Source: Pseudomonas sp. Ant30-3 (GTDB taxonomy: Bacteria > Pseudomonadota > Gammaproteobacteria > Pseudomonadales > Pseudomonadaceae). Taken from it: a stretch of DNA of 64,000 bases. Each line of letters starts with the position of its first letter. The stretch's first letter is position 1. The notes below the pieces were generated by a model. The model did no database searches, was not told the DNA's origin, and worked only from the letters and a program-made list of their open reading frames with translations. Made by a program: the position numbers and the translations under genes. Below are positions 50,015 through 58,785 of this stretch, in pieces. Where the stretch lies: contig NZ_JMCL01000040.1 in NCBI RefSeq assembly GCF_000690905.1, forward strand, positions 1 to 64,000, given 5' to 3'.

Positions 50015-50806
50015 TCAGGCAGCCTTCGGTTTAGGCGGAAATTTCGGTGCGTGCAAGCCAAGCGTCATGCCTTGCTTGACCATGCCCATGATGTCTTCGT
50101 GGGCCAGATCAAACAGGCGCTTGAGATTCGGCAGGACAAAATACAGCGGTTGCAGAATATCGATGCGGTATGGCGTGCGCATGCACTCCAGCGGATCGAA
50201 GGCCTGATGCTCAGGTTCGGCCGACAGGCAGTAAACGGTTTCTTTCGGTGAGGAGAGGATCCCGCCGCCGTAGATGCGCTGACCTTCTGGCGTGTCCACC
50301 AGGCCAAACTCGATGGTCATCCAGTACAGACGCGCGAGATAAACGCGTTCTTCCTTGGAAGCCTGTAGGCCAAGTTTGCCGTAGGTGTGGGTAAATTCGG
50401 CAAACCATGGGTTGGTCAGCAGCGGGCAGTGGCCGAAAATCTCGTGGAAAATGTCTGGCTCTTGCAGGTAGTCCAGCTCTTCGCGAGTACGAATAAACGT
50501 CGCCACCGGGAACTGCTTGTTGGCGAGCAATTCGAAAAAGGTCTGGAAGGGAATCAGTGCCGGCACGCGAGCCACCTGCCAGCCGGTAGTTTCGCCGAGG
50601 ACTTTGTTGATCTCGCCCAGTTGCGGAATACGGTCGTGAGGCAGGCCGAGTTTCTCAATGCCGTCCAGATATTCCTGGCACGCACGCCCTTCGATCACTT
50701 TCAACTGGCGCGTGATCAGCGTGTTCCACACCGCATGTTCTTCGGCGGGGTAGTCGATAAAACCTTGCGCATCGGGCTCGCGAGCCACGTATTGCGTCTG
50801 TTTCAT
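50015..50806 (-). CDS. phhA: Phenylalanine-4-hydroxylase
   Basis: Iron- and pterin-dependent monooxygenase that turns phenylalanine into tyrosine, 263 residues. Iron ligands are H121 and H126 in [10 protein letters not shown] and E166 in [11 protein letters not shown]. The short bacterial form lacks the N-terminal regulatory domain of animal enzymes. AGGAG lies upstream of ATG 50806. First gene of phhABC, divergent from phhR. A PhhR box lies 122-139 bases upstream. Confidence 0.95.
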   Translation of the reverse strand: MKQTQYVAREPDAQGFIDYPAEEHAVWNTLITRQLKVIEGRACQEYLDGIEKLGLPHDRIPQLGEINKVLGETTGWQVARVPALIPFQTFFELLANKQFPVATFIRTREELDYLQEPDIFHEIFGHCPLLTNPWFAEFTHTYGKLGLQASKEERVYLARLYWMTIEFGLVDTPEGQRIYGGGILSSPKETVYCLSAEPEHQAFDPLECMRTPYRIDILQPLYFVLPNLKRLFDLAHEDIMGMVKQGMTLGLHAPKFPPKPKAA

Positions 50807-50927
50807 GCTGCTCTCCTGCTAGGGGATATCGTTCTTGTTATGTCCTGCTATGGACCTAGAAGTACTCCATCAGGTGCCGGGTTGCAGCACATGCGGCGTG
50901 CCATGCGTAGGAAAATTCGCGAGATAA

Positions 50928-50945
50928 CGTAAAGCATTCGTTACA
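50928..50945. promoter_or_regulatory. PhhR box for phhA
   Basis: Read on the minus strand, TGTAACGAATGCTTTACG matches the TyrR-type pattern TGTAAA-N6-TTTACA at 10 of 12 specified positions. It lies in the 392-base divergent region between phhA and phhR. No -24/-12 sigma-54 element with correct GG-N10-GC spacing was found near phhA. Confidence 0.65.
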
Positions 50946-51000
50946 AACTTGCGGGCATCTCGTAGCAATCATGATTTCCGGGCTTGAAAAGGGCGCCAGC

Positions 51001-51018
51001 TGTCACATAATCTTTACG
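51001..51018. promoter_or_regulatory. Second, weaker PhhR box near phhR
   Basis: TGTCACATAATCTTTACG: the right half TTTACG is as in the phhA-proximal site, the left half TGTCAC is weaker. Its centre is 73 bases from that of the first box, about seven helical turns, allowing cooperative binding or looping. It lies about 180 bases before the phhR start, with a REP element between. Confidence 0.5.
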
Positions 51019-51059
51019 AATATATTGAGGGCTGCGTAGAAAATTCCTGCCCTGATCTT

Positions 51060-51149
51060 TGTGGGAGCAGCCGGCTGGCGATGCGGTGGGTCACTCGACA
51101 TCAATGTCGTGTGATGGATTGCTATCGCCAGCAGGGCTGGCTCCCACAG
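51060..51149. repeat. REP palindrome, TGTGGGAGCAGCCGGCTGGCGAT type
   Basis: TGTGGGAGCAGCCGGCTGGC at the left and GCCAGCAGGGCTGGCTCCCACA at the right are inverted copies in the leader of phhR; here the REP lies between a promoter region and its gene. Confidence 0.85.
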
Positions 51150-51198
51150 GTTTGGGCTGTGTCTGCACCCTGCTCATTGGTTTTTTCAGGCGTTTAAT

Positions 51199-52755
51199 AT
51201 GCGTATCAAAGTTCATTGCCAGAACCGCATCGGCATCCTGCGCGACATTCTCAACCTGCTGGTCGAGTACGGCATCAACGTCGCTCGCGGTGAGGTCGGT
51301 GGTGAGCATGGCAACGCGATCTACCTGCATTGCCCCAACCTGATCAACATTCAGTTCCAGGCGCTGCGTCCGAAATTCGAATCGATCGGCGGAGTCTTCG
51401 GTGTCAAGCGGGTAGGGCTGATGCCCAGCGAGCGTCGGCATATGGAGCTGAACGCTTTGCTGGGTGCTCTGGAGTTTCCGGTGCTGTCGATCGACATGGG
51501 CGGGTCCATCGTGGCGGCCAACCGCGCGGCGGCGCAGTTGCTCGGCGTGCGGGTGGATGAGGTGCCGGGGATTCCCTTGTCGCGGTATGCCGAGGATTTT
51601 GACTTGCCGGAACTGGTGCGCGCCAACAAATCGCGGATCAATGGCATGCGGGTGAAGGTCAACGGTGACGTGTTTCTCGCTGATATCGCACCGCTGCAAT
51701 CCGAGCATGACGACAGCGAAGCCATGGCCGGTGCGGTGCTGACCCTGCACCGCGCCGATCGGGTCGGGGAACGAATCTACAATGTGCGCAAGCAGGAGCT
51801 GCGGGGTTTCGACAGCATTTTTCAAAGCTCGAAGGTGATGGCGGCGGTGGTGCGCGAGGCCCGGCGCATGGCGCCACTGGATGCACCGCTATTGATAGAA
51901 GGCGAAACCGGCACCGGCAAGGAGCTGCTGGCGCGCGCTTGTCACCTGGCCAGCCCACGCGGGCAGTCACCCCTAATGGCGCTCAACTGCGCCGGCCTGC
52001 CGGAATCGATGGCCGAGACCGAGCTGTTCGGCTATGGCCCAGGCGCTTTCGAAGGCGCACGCGCCGAAGGCAAACTCGGCCTGCTGGAACTGACGGCGGG
52101 CGGTACGCTGTTTCTCGACGGCGTTGGTGAAATGAGTCCGCGGCTGCAGGTGAAATTACTGCGCTTTTTGCAGGACGGGTGCTTCCGGCGTGTAGGCAGT
52201 GATGAAGAGGTCTATCTGGATGTAAGAGTAATCTGCGCGACGCAAGTTGATTTGTCCGAACTGTGCGCTCGCGGGGAATTTCGTCAGGATTTGTATCACC
52301 GCCTCAACGTGTTGTCGCTGCATATTCCGCCCTTGCGAGAATGCCTCGATGGTCTGACGCCGCTGGTCGATCACTTCCTCGATCAGGCCAGCCGGCAGAT
52401 CGGTTGCGCGCTGCCGAAACTTGCGCCGGCGGCAATGGATCGGCTCAGCCATTACCATTGGCCGGGCAACGTTAGGCAGTTGGAGAACGTGCTGTTCCAG
52501 GCGGTTTCCCTGTGCGACGGCGGCACGGTCAAGGCAGAACATATCCGACTGCCGGATTACGGCGCGCGTCAGCCGCTTGGCGATTTTTCGCTGGAGGGCG
52601 GTCTGGACGCGATAGTCGGGCGCTTTGAAAAAGCCGTGCTGGAGAGTTTGTATGCCGAGCATCCGAGCAGTCGGCAATTGGGTAAGCGGTTAGGGGTTTC
52701 CCATACGACCATTGCCAATAAGTTGCGGGAGTATGCAGTGGACAAGGCTGAGTGA
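51199..52755 (+). CDS. phhR: PhhR, TyrR-like activator of aromatic amino acid catabolism
   Basis: A 518-residue TyrR-class regulator: ACT domain (1-75, MRIKVHCQNRIGILRDIL), PAS domain (about 80-190), AAA+ domain (about 205-430) and a C-terminal HTH (LGKRLGVSHTTIANKLREYA). Walker A is GETGTGKE (235-242). Two departures from sigma-54 activators are visible: the GAFTGA loop reads GAFEGA (282-287) and Walker B reads LFLDG (304-308) in place of LFLDE. It therefore probably acts with sigma-70, as TyrR does, and may be weak in ATP hydrolysis. Divergent from phhABC with two candidate boxes in between. Confidence 0.92.
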   Translation: MRIKVHCQNRIGILRDILNLLVEYGINVARGEVGGEHGNAIYLHCPNLINIQFQALRPKFESIGGVFGVKRVGLMPSERRHMELNALLGALEFPVLSIDMGGSIVAANRAAAQLLGVRVDEVPGIPLSRYAEDFDLPELVRANKSRINGMRVKVNGDVFLADIAPLQSEHDDSEAMAGAVLTLHRADRVGERIYNVRKQELRGFDSIFQSSKVMAAVVREARRMAPLDAPLLIEGETGTGKELLARACHLASPRGQSPLMALNCAGLPESMAETELFGYGPGAFEGARAEGKLGLLELTAGGTLFLDGVGEMSPRLQVKLLRFLQDGCFRRVGSDEEVYLDVRVICATQVDLSELCARGEFRQDLYHRLNVLSLHIPPLRECLDGLTPLVDHFLDQASRQIGCALPKLAPAAMDRLSHYHWPGNVRQLENVLFQAVSLCDGGTVKAEHIRLPDYGARQPLGDFSLEGGLDAIVGRFEKAVLESLYAEHPSSRQLGKRLGVSHTTIANKLREYAVDKAE

Positions 52756-52865
52756 TGGCTGGCATGCGATTTGCTCAATCGGAACCAGTCCCCGCTGTTT
52801 CATGTTCGGTGGCGATTTATTGACAGGGCAGAGCCCCGGTTCCCGCTGCGTACGTGAGGGTCAGG

Positions 52866-53567
52866 ATGCACAAGAAAATAGCTGTGGTGCAGTCGAACTA
52901 TATTCCGTGGAAGGGCTATTTCGATCTGATGCGCAGCGTCGACGCGTTCATCCTGTATGACGACGTTCAGTACACCCGGTGTGACTGGCGCAACCGCAAC
53001 AAGATCAAAACCGCTCAGGGGGAGCACTGGCTGAGTATTCCGGTCCGGAAGAAGGGGCTCCTCGGTCAGTTGATCAATGAAGTCCAGATCAGTAATCAGG
53101 GTTGGGCTGAAGCGCACTGGAAGACTATCCAGCAGAGCTACCGCCGCGCAGCGTGCTTTTCCCAAATGGAGGCACCTATTCGTGCGCTCTACGAGCAGGC
53201 TGCCGACCTCACCCACCTGTCCCGAATCAACCACCTGTTCATCGCCGGGTTGTGCCCTCTGCTGGGTATTCACACGCCGCTGTACCGTTCCGAAGAGCTC
53301 GGCGGTGCAGAGGGTCGAAATGAGCGCCTGATCCACCTCTGCCAAGCGCTCGGCGCCCGCGAATACCTTTCCGGACCTGCCGCCAGTTGCTACCTCGACG
53401 AAGCGGCGTTCGCTGCCGCCGGAATTACCGTGTCCTATATGAGCTATGCCGGCTATCCCGAATATCCACAGGTGTACGGCGACTTTCAGCATGCACTCAG
53501 CGTCATCGACCTGTTGTTAAACACTGGCGCAGATGCAACAGCTTTTATGAAGCAAAGGTCTGCCTGA
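52866..53567 (+). CDS. WbqC family protein
   Basis: A 233-residue protein with the WbqC signature: VVQSNYIPWKGYFDLM, then FILYDDVQYTRCDWRNRNKIK and the IPVRKKG strand, with further invariant positions in FSQMEAPIRALYE. WbqC proteins are found in O-antigen and flagellin-glycan clusters, probably as enzymes in sugar modification; their reaction is not settled. ATG 52866 has GAGGGT 8 bases upstream. First gene of the glycan operon that runs to 62526. Confidence 0.88.
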   Translation: MHKKIAVVQSNYIPWKGYFDLMRSVDAFILYDDVQYTRCDWRNRNKIKTAQGEHWLSIPVRKKGLLGQLINEVQISNQGWAEAHWKTIQQSYRRAACFSQMEAPIRALYEQAADLTHLSRINHLFIAGLCPLLGIHTPLYRSEELGGAEGRNERLIHLCQALGAREYLSGPAASCYLDEAAFAAAGITVSYMSYAGYPEYPQVYGDFQHALSVIDLLLNTGADATAFMKQRSA

Positions 53568-53620
53568 ACGGGCCTTACCAGTGACACCTTGATTGATTTG
53601 GATTTTGGAGATTGCACCCG

Positions 53621-56600
53621 ATGTCGAACCTTGCGCTGCCAGACGCTTACTCGCACGAACAGGCGTTGGCGCGTCTGCAGCTGATGTATGCCAAACCCGA
53701 GCATCCTTATTATTTCCTGGCGCCTCCTTACCGTGAAACTTCGTCCGGCATCGTCTCGCTGCACTACCTCTGCCACATGCTCAATCTCAACGGGCGCGAG
53801 GCTTACATCTGCGGCACTGACGGGGTCAATCCGGAACTGAAGACGCCACTGCTCGATTCAACCATTGCCCAGCGCCATGTCGCAGCGGGCAAGGTACCGA
53901 TTGCGGTGTATCCCGAGGTCGTTTCGGGCAATCCGCTGAACCGTGCGGTCGTGGTGCGTTTCCTCCTGAACTTCGAGGGTTTTCTCTCGGGAACAAACAT
54001 GGACGCTGCGGCCAGCGACCTGTTTTTCTATTACGCGGCTCGGCTCGCCGAGCACCGTGGCGACCCTGACGGTGACCTGTTGTGCCTGCCGACCATTGAT
54101 GTCGGGCTGTTCTCGAAAGGGGTCGCTGAAACCGTGCGCGAGGGGTGCTACCTGTACCAGAACCGCCATCCGTTGGCGCAGATCGACTACTCGCAACTGC
54201 CAGCGGACATCCGTCTGCTGAGCATGGCCAATGCGCTGACTCTGCCCGAGCTGGCTGGGCTACTGCGCAATGCAGAGGTGATGTACACCTATGAATGGTC
54301 GATGACGTGCGTGATCGCGGTGCTTTGTGGATGCCCGGTGATATTCATTCCGGGATATGGCGTCGACCAGCAACTGCTCGACAACAGTTTTTTTGGCAGC
54401 GTCGGCTTTGCCATGCTCGATCAACCGCAGCCGTTGGAGCATGCTCGGGCGAGCCTCGGCGATGCCTTGCCGCGTTATGTTGAACGCACCGCATCTTTCT
54501 GGCAGCAGCTGGACGTGTTTATTGCCAAAACCCAGGCGGCTGCTGCTCGAGAGGCGGCCGGGAACCGTTTAGGTGCGCTTGACTGGTTGCGCCAACGCTA
54601 CCCGCTGCCGCAGCAACTGCGTTTGATCAATGAGCGGCTGGCAAGTCCGGCGGCGCCCGGTTTCACTGTCCTGGTCCGCGATGACGGCGATCAGTTGGCA
54701 CTGGCTCGCACCCTGGACAGCCTTGATAAGCGTTTGTACCAGCGTGTTCATGTGTGCGTGATGGGCGGCGCTGATCCAGGGCGGGTCGACGTTCAGTGGT
54801 TGCCGTGTGATCCGAGGCATCCTGCGGCCGCGATCAATACACTGCTCGAAAGCAGCCAAAGCGATTGGTTCATGCTGATCGAGGCCGGTGAGGAGTTCAT
54901 TGCCGCGGGGCTTCTGGTGACGGCTCTGAATCTGCTGGAGGCGCCGGAAAGTTGCCTGGCGGTTTACGCCGACGGGGCGCAGCGCGGTGGGAATGGGGTA
55001 GTCGACATCGCGTTGCGGCCTGATCTCAATCTGGATTTGTTGCTAGCGTATCCGGCCAGCCTTTCCCGTCACTGGATGTACCGTCGTGAGGCACTGGTGA
55101 GCGTTTGCGGTTTTGATGATTCCTGCGGCGGCGCATTCGAATTGGCCTATCAACTGCGCCTGATCAGCGAACAGGGGGGGGCGAGCATTGGTCATGTCAG
55201 CGAACCCCTGCTGATCGCCAACGAGATTCGACAGTCGGAATGCGCTGATGAGTGCGCGGTCATTGATGCGCTTCTGCAAGCGCGTGGCTATAGCCAGGCG
55301 CGAGCGATTGCGCTGGAAGGGGAGCCGGGACGCTATCGTATCGACTACGGCCATGAGCGACAGGCCTCGGTCAGTATCCTGATTTGCCTGGAAGGGCAGC
55401 TGGTGCATTTTCAGCGTTGTCTCGAAAGCATGCTGACGCAGAGTCATTCTGTGGACTACGAAGTCTTGCTGGTAGAGCCGGGCTGTGACGATCCCGCTTT
55501 GCTGGAGTGGCTGGGGCTGGTCGAACAGATGGGCGAAGGTCGCTTCCAGGTTTTGCGTTTCACGCCGGGGCAGTCCCGTGCGGCCATGTGCAATGCGGCG
55601 GCACGGGAAGCGCGCGGCGAGTATCTGGTCTGGGTCGATGCGCAGGGCGCCGTGCTTGAGTCCGGGTGGTTGCAGGCATTGCTCAATCACGCCCAGCGCC
55701 CGGAAGTCGGCGCTGTGGGCGGCAAGTTGCAGGGCAGCGATGGCAGCACACGCCTGGGCGGTCTTGTGTTGGGGCTGGGAGGGACTGTCGATCGGACTGC
55801 AGAGGGCTTGTCATCCCGGTCGGCGGGTTACCCCGCACGGCTTGGACTTGAGCAGAACTGCTCCGCAGTGGGCGCCGAATGCCTGATGCTGCGTCGAGCG
55901 CTTTTCCTCGAGGCAGACGGCTTCGACACAGATCCGCTGCTGGCACCCTGGGCGGACGTCGATCTCTGTTTGAGGCTGCAGCAGGCCGGTTACCTGAACG
56001 TCTGGACGCCCCACGCACGGCTGTTGCTGGACGCTGTGTCTGGCCCCTGTGCGAGTAGCGAGCAGGAGGACGCCTTGTTCGCGCGCTGGCTACCCCAATT
56101 GGCCCGCGATCCGACCTACAACGTCAATTTTTCGCTGCGCGCCGACAAGGGATTTGCCCTGGAAAACAACGACCTGAGCTGGCAACCGTTGCAAGGCAGC
56201 GTGCCTAAGGTGTTGGTCGTTGTGACTGAGCAGCAGGCGGCAAGTGATTTGCGGCTGATTCAGCCGCTGAGGGCATTGCGTGAAGGCGGGCAGATCGAAG
56301 GCGCGGCTGTTCGCAGTGTGCTGTCGCCGGTGGAGATCGAGCGCCTGGCGCCGACAACGGTGGTGTTGCAGCGCCCTCTCGATGATGCCGGGCTACTGGC
56401 TCTGAGTCGCCTGAGGGCGTTTTCCAACGCATTCACTGTCTACGATCTGGACGGTTACTTGCCACAGATGGACTTGAAGAATGACTACACTGCCGATGAG
56501 CTGCTGGAGCGTATGCGATTTGGAATGATGCAGGCCGATCGGGTACTGGTTGGCACGCCTGCGCTGGCCGAACTGTTGCAGGGCCAGCACGACGATATCC

Positions 56601-57166
56601 GTGTGCTGGAAAGTCTGCTGCCGCCCGGATGGGGGCGTGTGCAAAGCAAGCGACGCACGGGGGTCAAGCCTCGCCTGGGCTGGCTGGGTGGCAAAGATAC
56701 TCATCTGCTGATCGATGTGCTGCCTGCGCTGGCAGACGAAGTGGATTGGGTAGTGCTCGGCGAGTGCCCCGAGTCGCTGCGGCCTCTACTGACCGAGTTG
56801 CATCCCGGCGTCGAGCAGCACCAGTTGGCAGCGGCCCTGGCAGCACTGAATCTTGATCTTGCGCTGGTGCCCATGGCGCAAACCCTGGGCAATGCCTGTT
56901 CTGGTGATCTGCGTGTCCTGCAGCATGCCGCTTGCGGGCATCCGATCATTTGCAGCCGGGTGCCGGGTTTTGTCGGGGGCGATGTATTGCCGCTGTCGCG
57001 AGTGAACAACGAGTCGCAAGACTGGATCCGGGCGATTCGCTTGCACCTGGAGGACCGCGATGCCTCTGCGGCTCTAGGGGACGCTTTGCAGTCGACCGTG
57101 CGTGCGCAGTGGCTGCTCGAAGGCGAGCGCCTCGACGCCTGGCGACAAGCCTGGCTGGCCAGTTGA
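53621..57166 (+). CDS. Multi-domain glycosyltransferase (1181 residues)
   Basis: Very large cytoplasmic glycosyltransferase. Residues 1-330 look like a GT-B type enzyme (PYRETSSGIVSLHYLCHMLN; TYEWSMTCVIAVLCGCPVIFIPGYG). Residues about 350-560 are a degenerate GT2-like module, 575-830 a second GT2 module (ASVSILICLEGQLVHFQRCL; LVWVDAQGAVLESGWLQALL with a DAQ where DxD is usual), and about 860-1181 a GT1/GT4-like module (VLQHAACGHPIICSRVPGF). ATG 53621 has GGAG 11 bases upstream. Comparable giant transferases are linked with flagellin glycosylation in pseudomonads. The sugar and acceptor cannot be read from sequence. Confidence 0.85.
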   Translation: MSNLALPDAYSHEQALARLQLMYAKPEHPYYFLAPPYRETSSGIVSLHYLCHMLNLNGREAYICGTDGVNPELKTPLLDSTIAQRHVAAGKVPIAVYPEVVSGNPLNRAVVVRFLLNFEGFLSGTNMDAAASDLFFYYAARLAEHRGDPDGDLLCLPTIDVGLFSKGVAETVREGCYLYQNRHPLAQIDYSQLPADIRLLSMANALTLPELAGLLRNAEVMYTYEWSMTCVIAVLCGCPVIFIPGYGVDQQLLDNSFFGSVGFAMLDQPQPLEHARASLGDALPRYVERTASFWQQLDVFIAKTQAAAAREAAGNRLGALDWLRQRYPLPQQLRLINERLASPAAPGFTVLVRDDGDQLALARTLDSLDKRLYQRVHVCVMGGADPGRVDVQWLPCDPRHPAAAINTLLESSQSDWFMLIEAGEEFIAAGLLVTALNLLEAPESCLAVYADGAQRGGNGVVDIALRPDLNLDLLLAYPASLSRHWMYRREALVSVCGFDDSCGGAFELAYQLRLISEQGGASIGHVSEPLLIANEIRQSECADECAVIDALLQARGYSQARAIALEGEPGRYRIDYGHERQASVSILICLEGQLVHFQRCLESMLTQSHSVDYEVLLVEPGCDDPALLEWLGLVEQMGEGRFQVLRFTPGQSRAAMCNAAAREARGEYLVWVDAQGAVLESGWLQALLNHAQRPEVGAVGGKLQGSDGSTRLGGLVLGLGGTVDRTAEGLSSRSAGYPARLGLEQNCSAVGAECLMLRRALFLEADGFDTDPLLAPWADVDLCLRLQQAGYLNVWTPHARLLLDAVSGPCASSEQEDALFARWLPQLARDPTYNVNFSLRADKGFALENNDLSWQPLQGSVPKVLVVVTEQQAASDLRLIQPLRALREGGQIEGAAVRSVLSPVEIERLAPTTVVLQRPLDDAGLLALSRLRAFSNAFTVYDLDGYLPQMDLKNDYTADELLERMRFGMMQADRVLVGTPALAELLQGQHDDIRVLESLLPPGWGRVQSKRRTGVKPRLGWLGGKDTHLLIDVLPALADEVDWVVLGECPESLRPLLTELHPGVEQHQLAAALAALNLDLALVPMAQTLGNACSGDLRVLQHAACGHPIICSRVPGFVGGDVLPLSRVNNESQDWIRAIRLHLEDRDASAALGDALQSTVRAQWLLEGERLDAWRQAWLAS

Positions 57167-57211
57167 TGCCTTTTAATTATTCCCTTGGCCGCTCAGTGGA
57201 GTGCATGTGAA

Positions 57212-57940
57212 ATGAGCAACCATCTTGATACTTTTCTCCCAGCCTACAGCGACAGCTTTGGCTATGCCTATGACAACAACATCATGCTCAACTGGTACCC
57301 CCAGCGCATCATGGCGCTGTGCACCGAGGAGCAGAGCTTGCTGGAACTCGGCATTGGTCACGGTTTCACTACCAACCGCTTCTCGCAGTTCTTCCGAGAG
57401 CACACGGTAATCGATGGCTCTGCATCGGTGATCGCCCAATTCAAAACACAGTACCCGGACAATACTGCCGCAATTGTCGACAGTTACTTCGAAACATTCG
57501 ACACCGACAAGCGATTCGATCTCATCGTCATGGGCTTTGTCCTGGAGCATGTCGATGATCCACAAACCGTATTGCAAAGGTTCAAACACTTTCTCGCGCC
57601 GGGCGGCCGTTGCTTCGTTCTGGTACCCAATGGCGAATCTCTGCATCGACGCTTCGGTCACGCTGCGGGGCTCCTGGATGACATGATGGCGCTGGGCAGT
57701 GGCGATCTGGAGCTGGGCCATATGCGCAGCTATTCGATGCAAACCCTGACCGCCGAACTGGAAGCTGCCGGACTTCAGGTGGTGCGCAAGGAAGGCTTGT
57801 TTCTCAAGCCGTTCACCACCGGGCAATTGAAAGACTTGAACTTGAGTGCGGACGTCATCACAGCCATGTGCACCGTGGGCATCGACTATCCGGAACTGAG
57901 CTGCGCAATGATGCTTGAAGCGACAGTCGCCCACTCATGA
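57212..57940 (+). CDS. Class I SAM-dependent methyltransferase
   Basis: A 242-residue enzyme with SAM motif I LLELGIGHG, motif II VIDGSASVI, motif IV FDLIVMGFVLEHVDD and motif V LAPGGRCFVLVPNGES. Likely methylates a sugar or lipid intermediate of the glycan. Its stop TGA overlaps the next start (ATGA). Confidence 0.88.
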   Translation: MSNHLDTFLPAYSDSFGYAYDNNIMLNWYPQRIMALCTEEQSLLELGIGHGFTTNRFSQFFREHTVIDGSASVIAQFKTQYPDNTAAIVDSYFETFDTDKRFDLIVMGFVLEHVDDPQTVLQRFKHFLAPGGRCFVLVPNGESLHRRFGHAAGLLDDMMALGSGDLELGHMRSYSMQTLTAELEAAGLQVVRKEGLFLKPFTTGQLKDLNLSADVITAMCTVGIDYPELSCAMMLEATVAHS

Positions 57941-58785
57941 AAAGCCTGGTGATCGGAAGTACCTCGGCCGTTGGCAAGGCAGTCGCCTGTGCGTTGTCGC
58001 GCTACGGTCAGGTCAAGCTGGCGGGCCGTCGCGATGCCGATATTGCCTTTGATCTAAGTAGCCAGACTCCCTCCAACAGCGACGAGCGCTTCGACGTGGT
58101 TGTGCTGGCCGCTGCCGATTTCGGCGGTAACCAGCCAGATGATCTGATTCGCGCCGAACTGGTCAACAGTGTCGGTACATTGGCGGCCTGCCGCCTGGCC
58201 GAACAGTGCGGGGCGCGTCATTTTATTCTGTTGTCTTCGCGTTGGGCTTGCCACCAGGCGACGGATCCTTATTTCGGCATTTACTCGCTGTCCAAACGCC
58301 ATGCCGAAGAAGTCGCGAGCCTGTATTGCCAGGCGCGTGGCATGGCGTTGAGTGTCCTGCGCATCAGTCAGGTCTACGACAGTGGCGAGCAGTGCAGGTC
58401 TCATCAACCGTTGTTATACGCCATTGCCGACAAGGCCCAGGCTGGGCAAACCGTCGAGCTGTACGGCAGTAACGACGCCAGGCGCAATTACCTGCATCTG
58501 AGTGACTTTGCCGAGGTTTGTGCGCGGCTGGCAGAGCAGGGCATTACCGGTTTGTACAACTGCGGCCATCCCGAAACGCCGCGTCTTTCCGAGATCGCCG
58601 AGGCCGCATACCAGGCGTTTGGCAAGCCGGTGGATGTTCGCTTCCTGGCGGAAAAAAACGATATTCCCGACCTGCCGCCGTTTGACTGCGCGCATGAGTT
58701 GTTCGAGCGAATCGGTTTCATTCCGCGAATAGATATTCGCCGCGGCTTCGAACTGATGAGAGCGCACCGGGAGAATCTGTCTTGA
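57937..58785 (+). CDS. NAD-dependent epimerase/dehydratase (extended SDR)
   Basis: A 282-residue nucleotide-sugar enzyme. The N-terminal nucleotide-binding motif is VIGSTSAVGKAVA, the active site is Y116-x-x-x-K120 in YSLSKRHAEE, and YNCGHPETPRLSEIAEA is in the sugar-binding half. It probably reduces or epimerises a TDP-sugar. Coupled by 4-base overlaps to both neighbours. Confidence 0.88.
   Translation: MKSLVIGSTSAVGKAVACALSRYGQVKLAGRRDADIAFDLSSQTPSNSDERFDVVVLAAADFGGNQPDDLIRAELVNSVGTLAACRLAEQCGARHFILLSSRWACHQATDPYFGIYSLSKRHAEEVASLYCQARGMALSVLRISQVYDSGEQCRSHQPLLYAIADKAQAGQTVELYGSNDARRNYLHLSDFAEVCARLAEQGITGLYNCGHPETPRLSEIAEAAYQAFGKPVDVRFLAEKNDIPDLPPFDCAHELFERIGFIPRIDIRRGFELMRAHRENLS

Noticed and set aside
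50880..50910. TGGCACGCCGCATGTGCTGC on the minus strand as a sigma-54 promoter for phhA
   Set aside because: GG and GC are 12 bases apart rather than 10, so the geometry is wrong; PhhR also lacks the GAFTGA loop.
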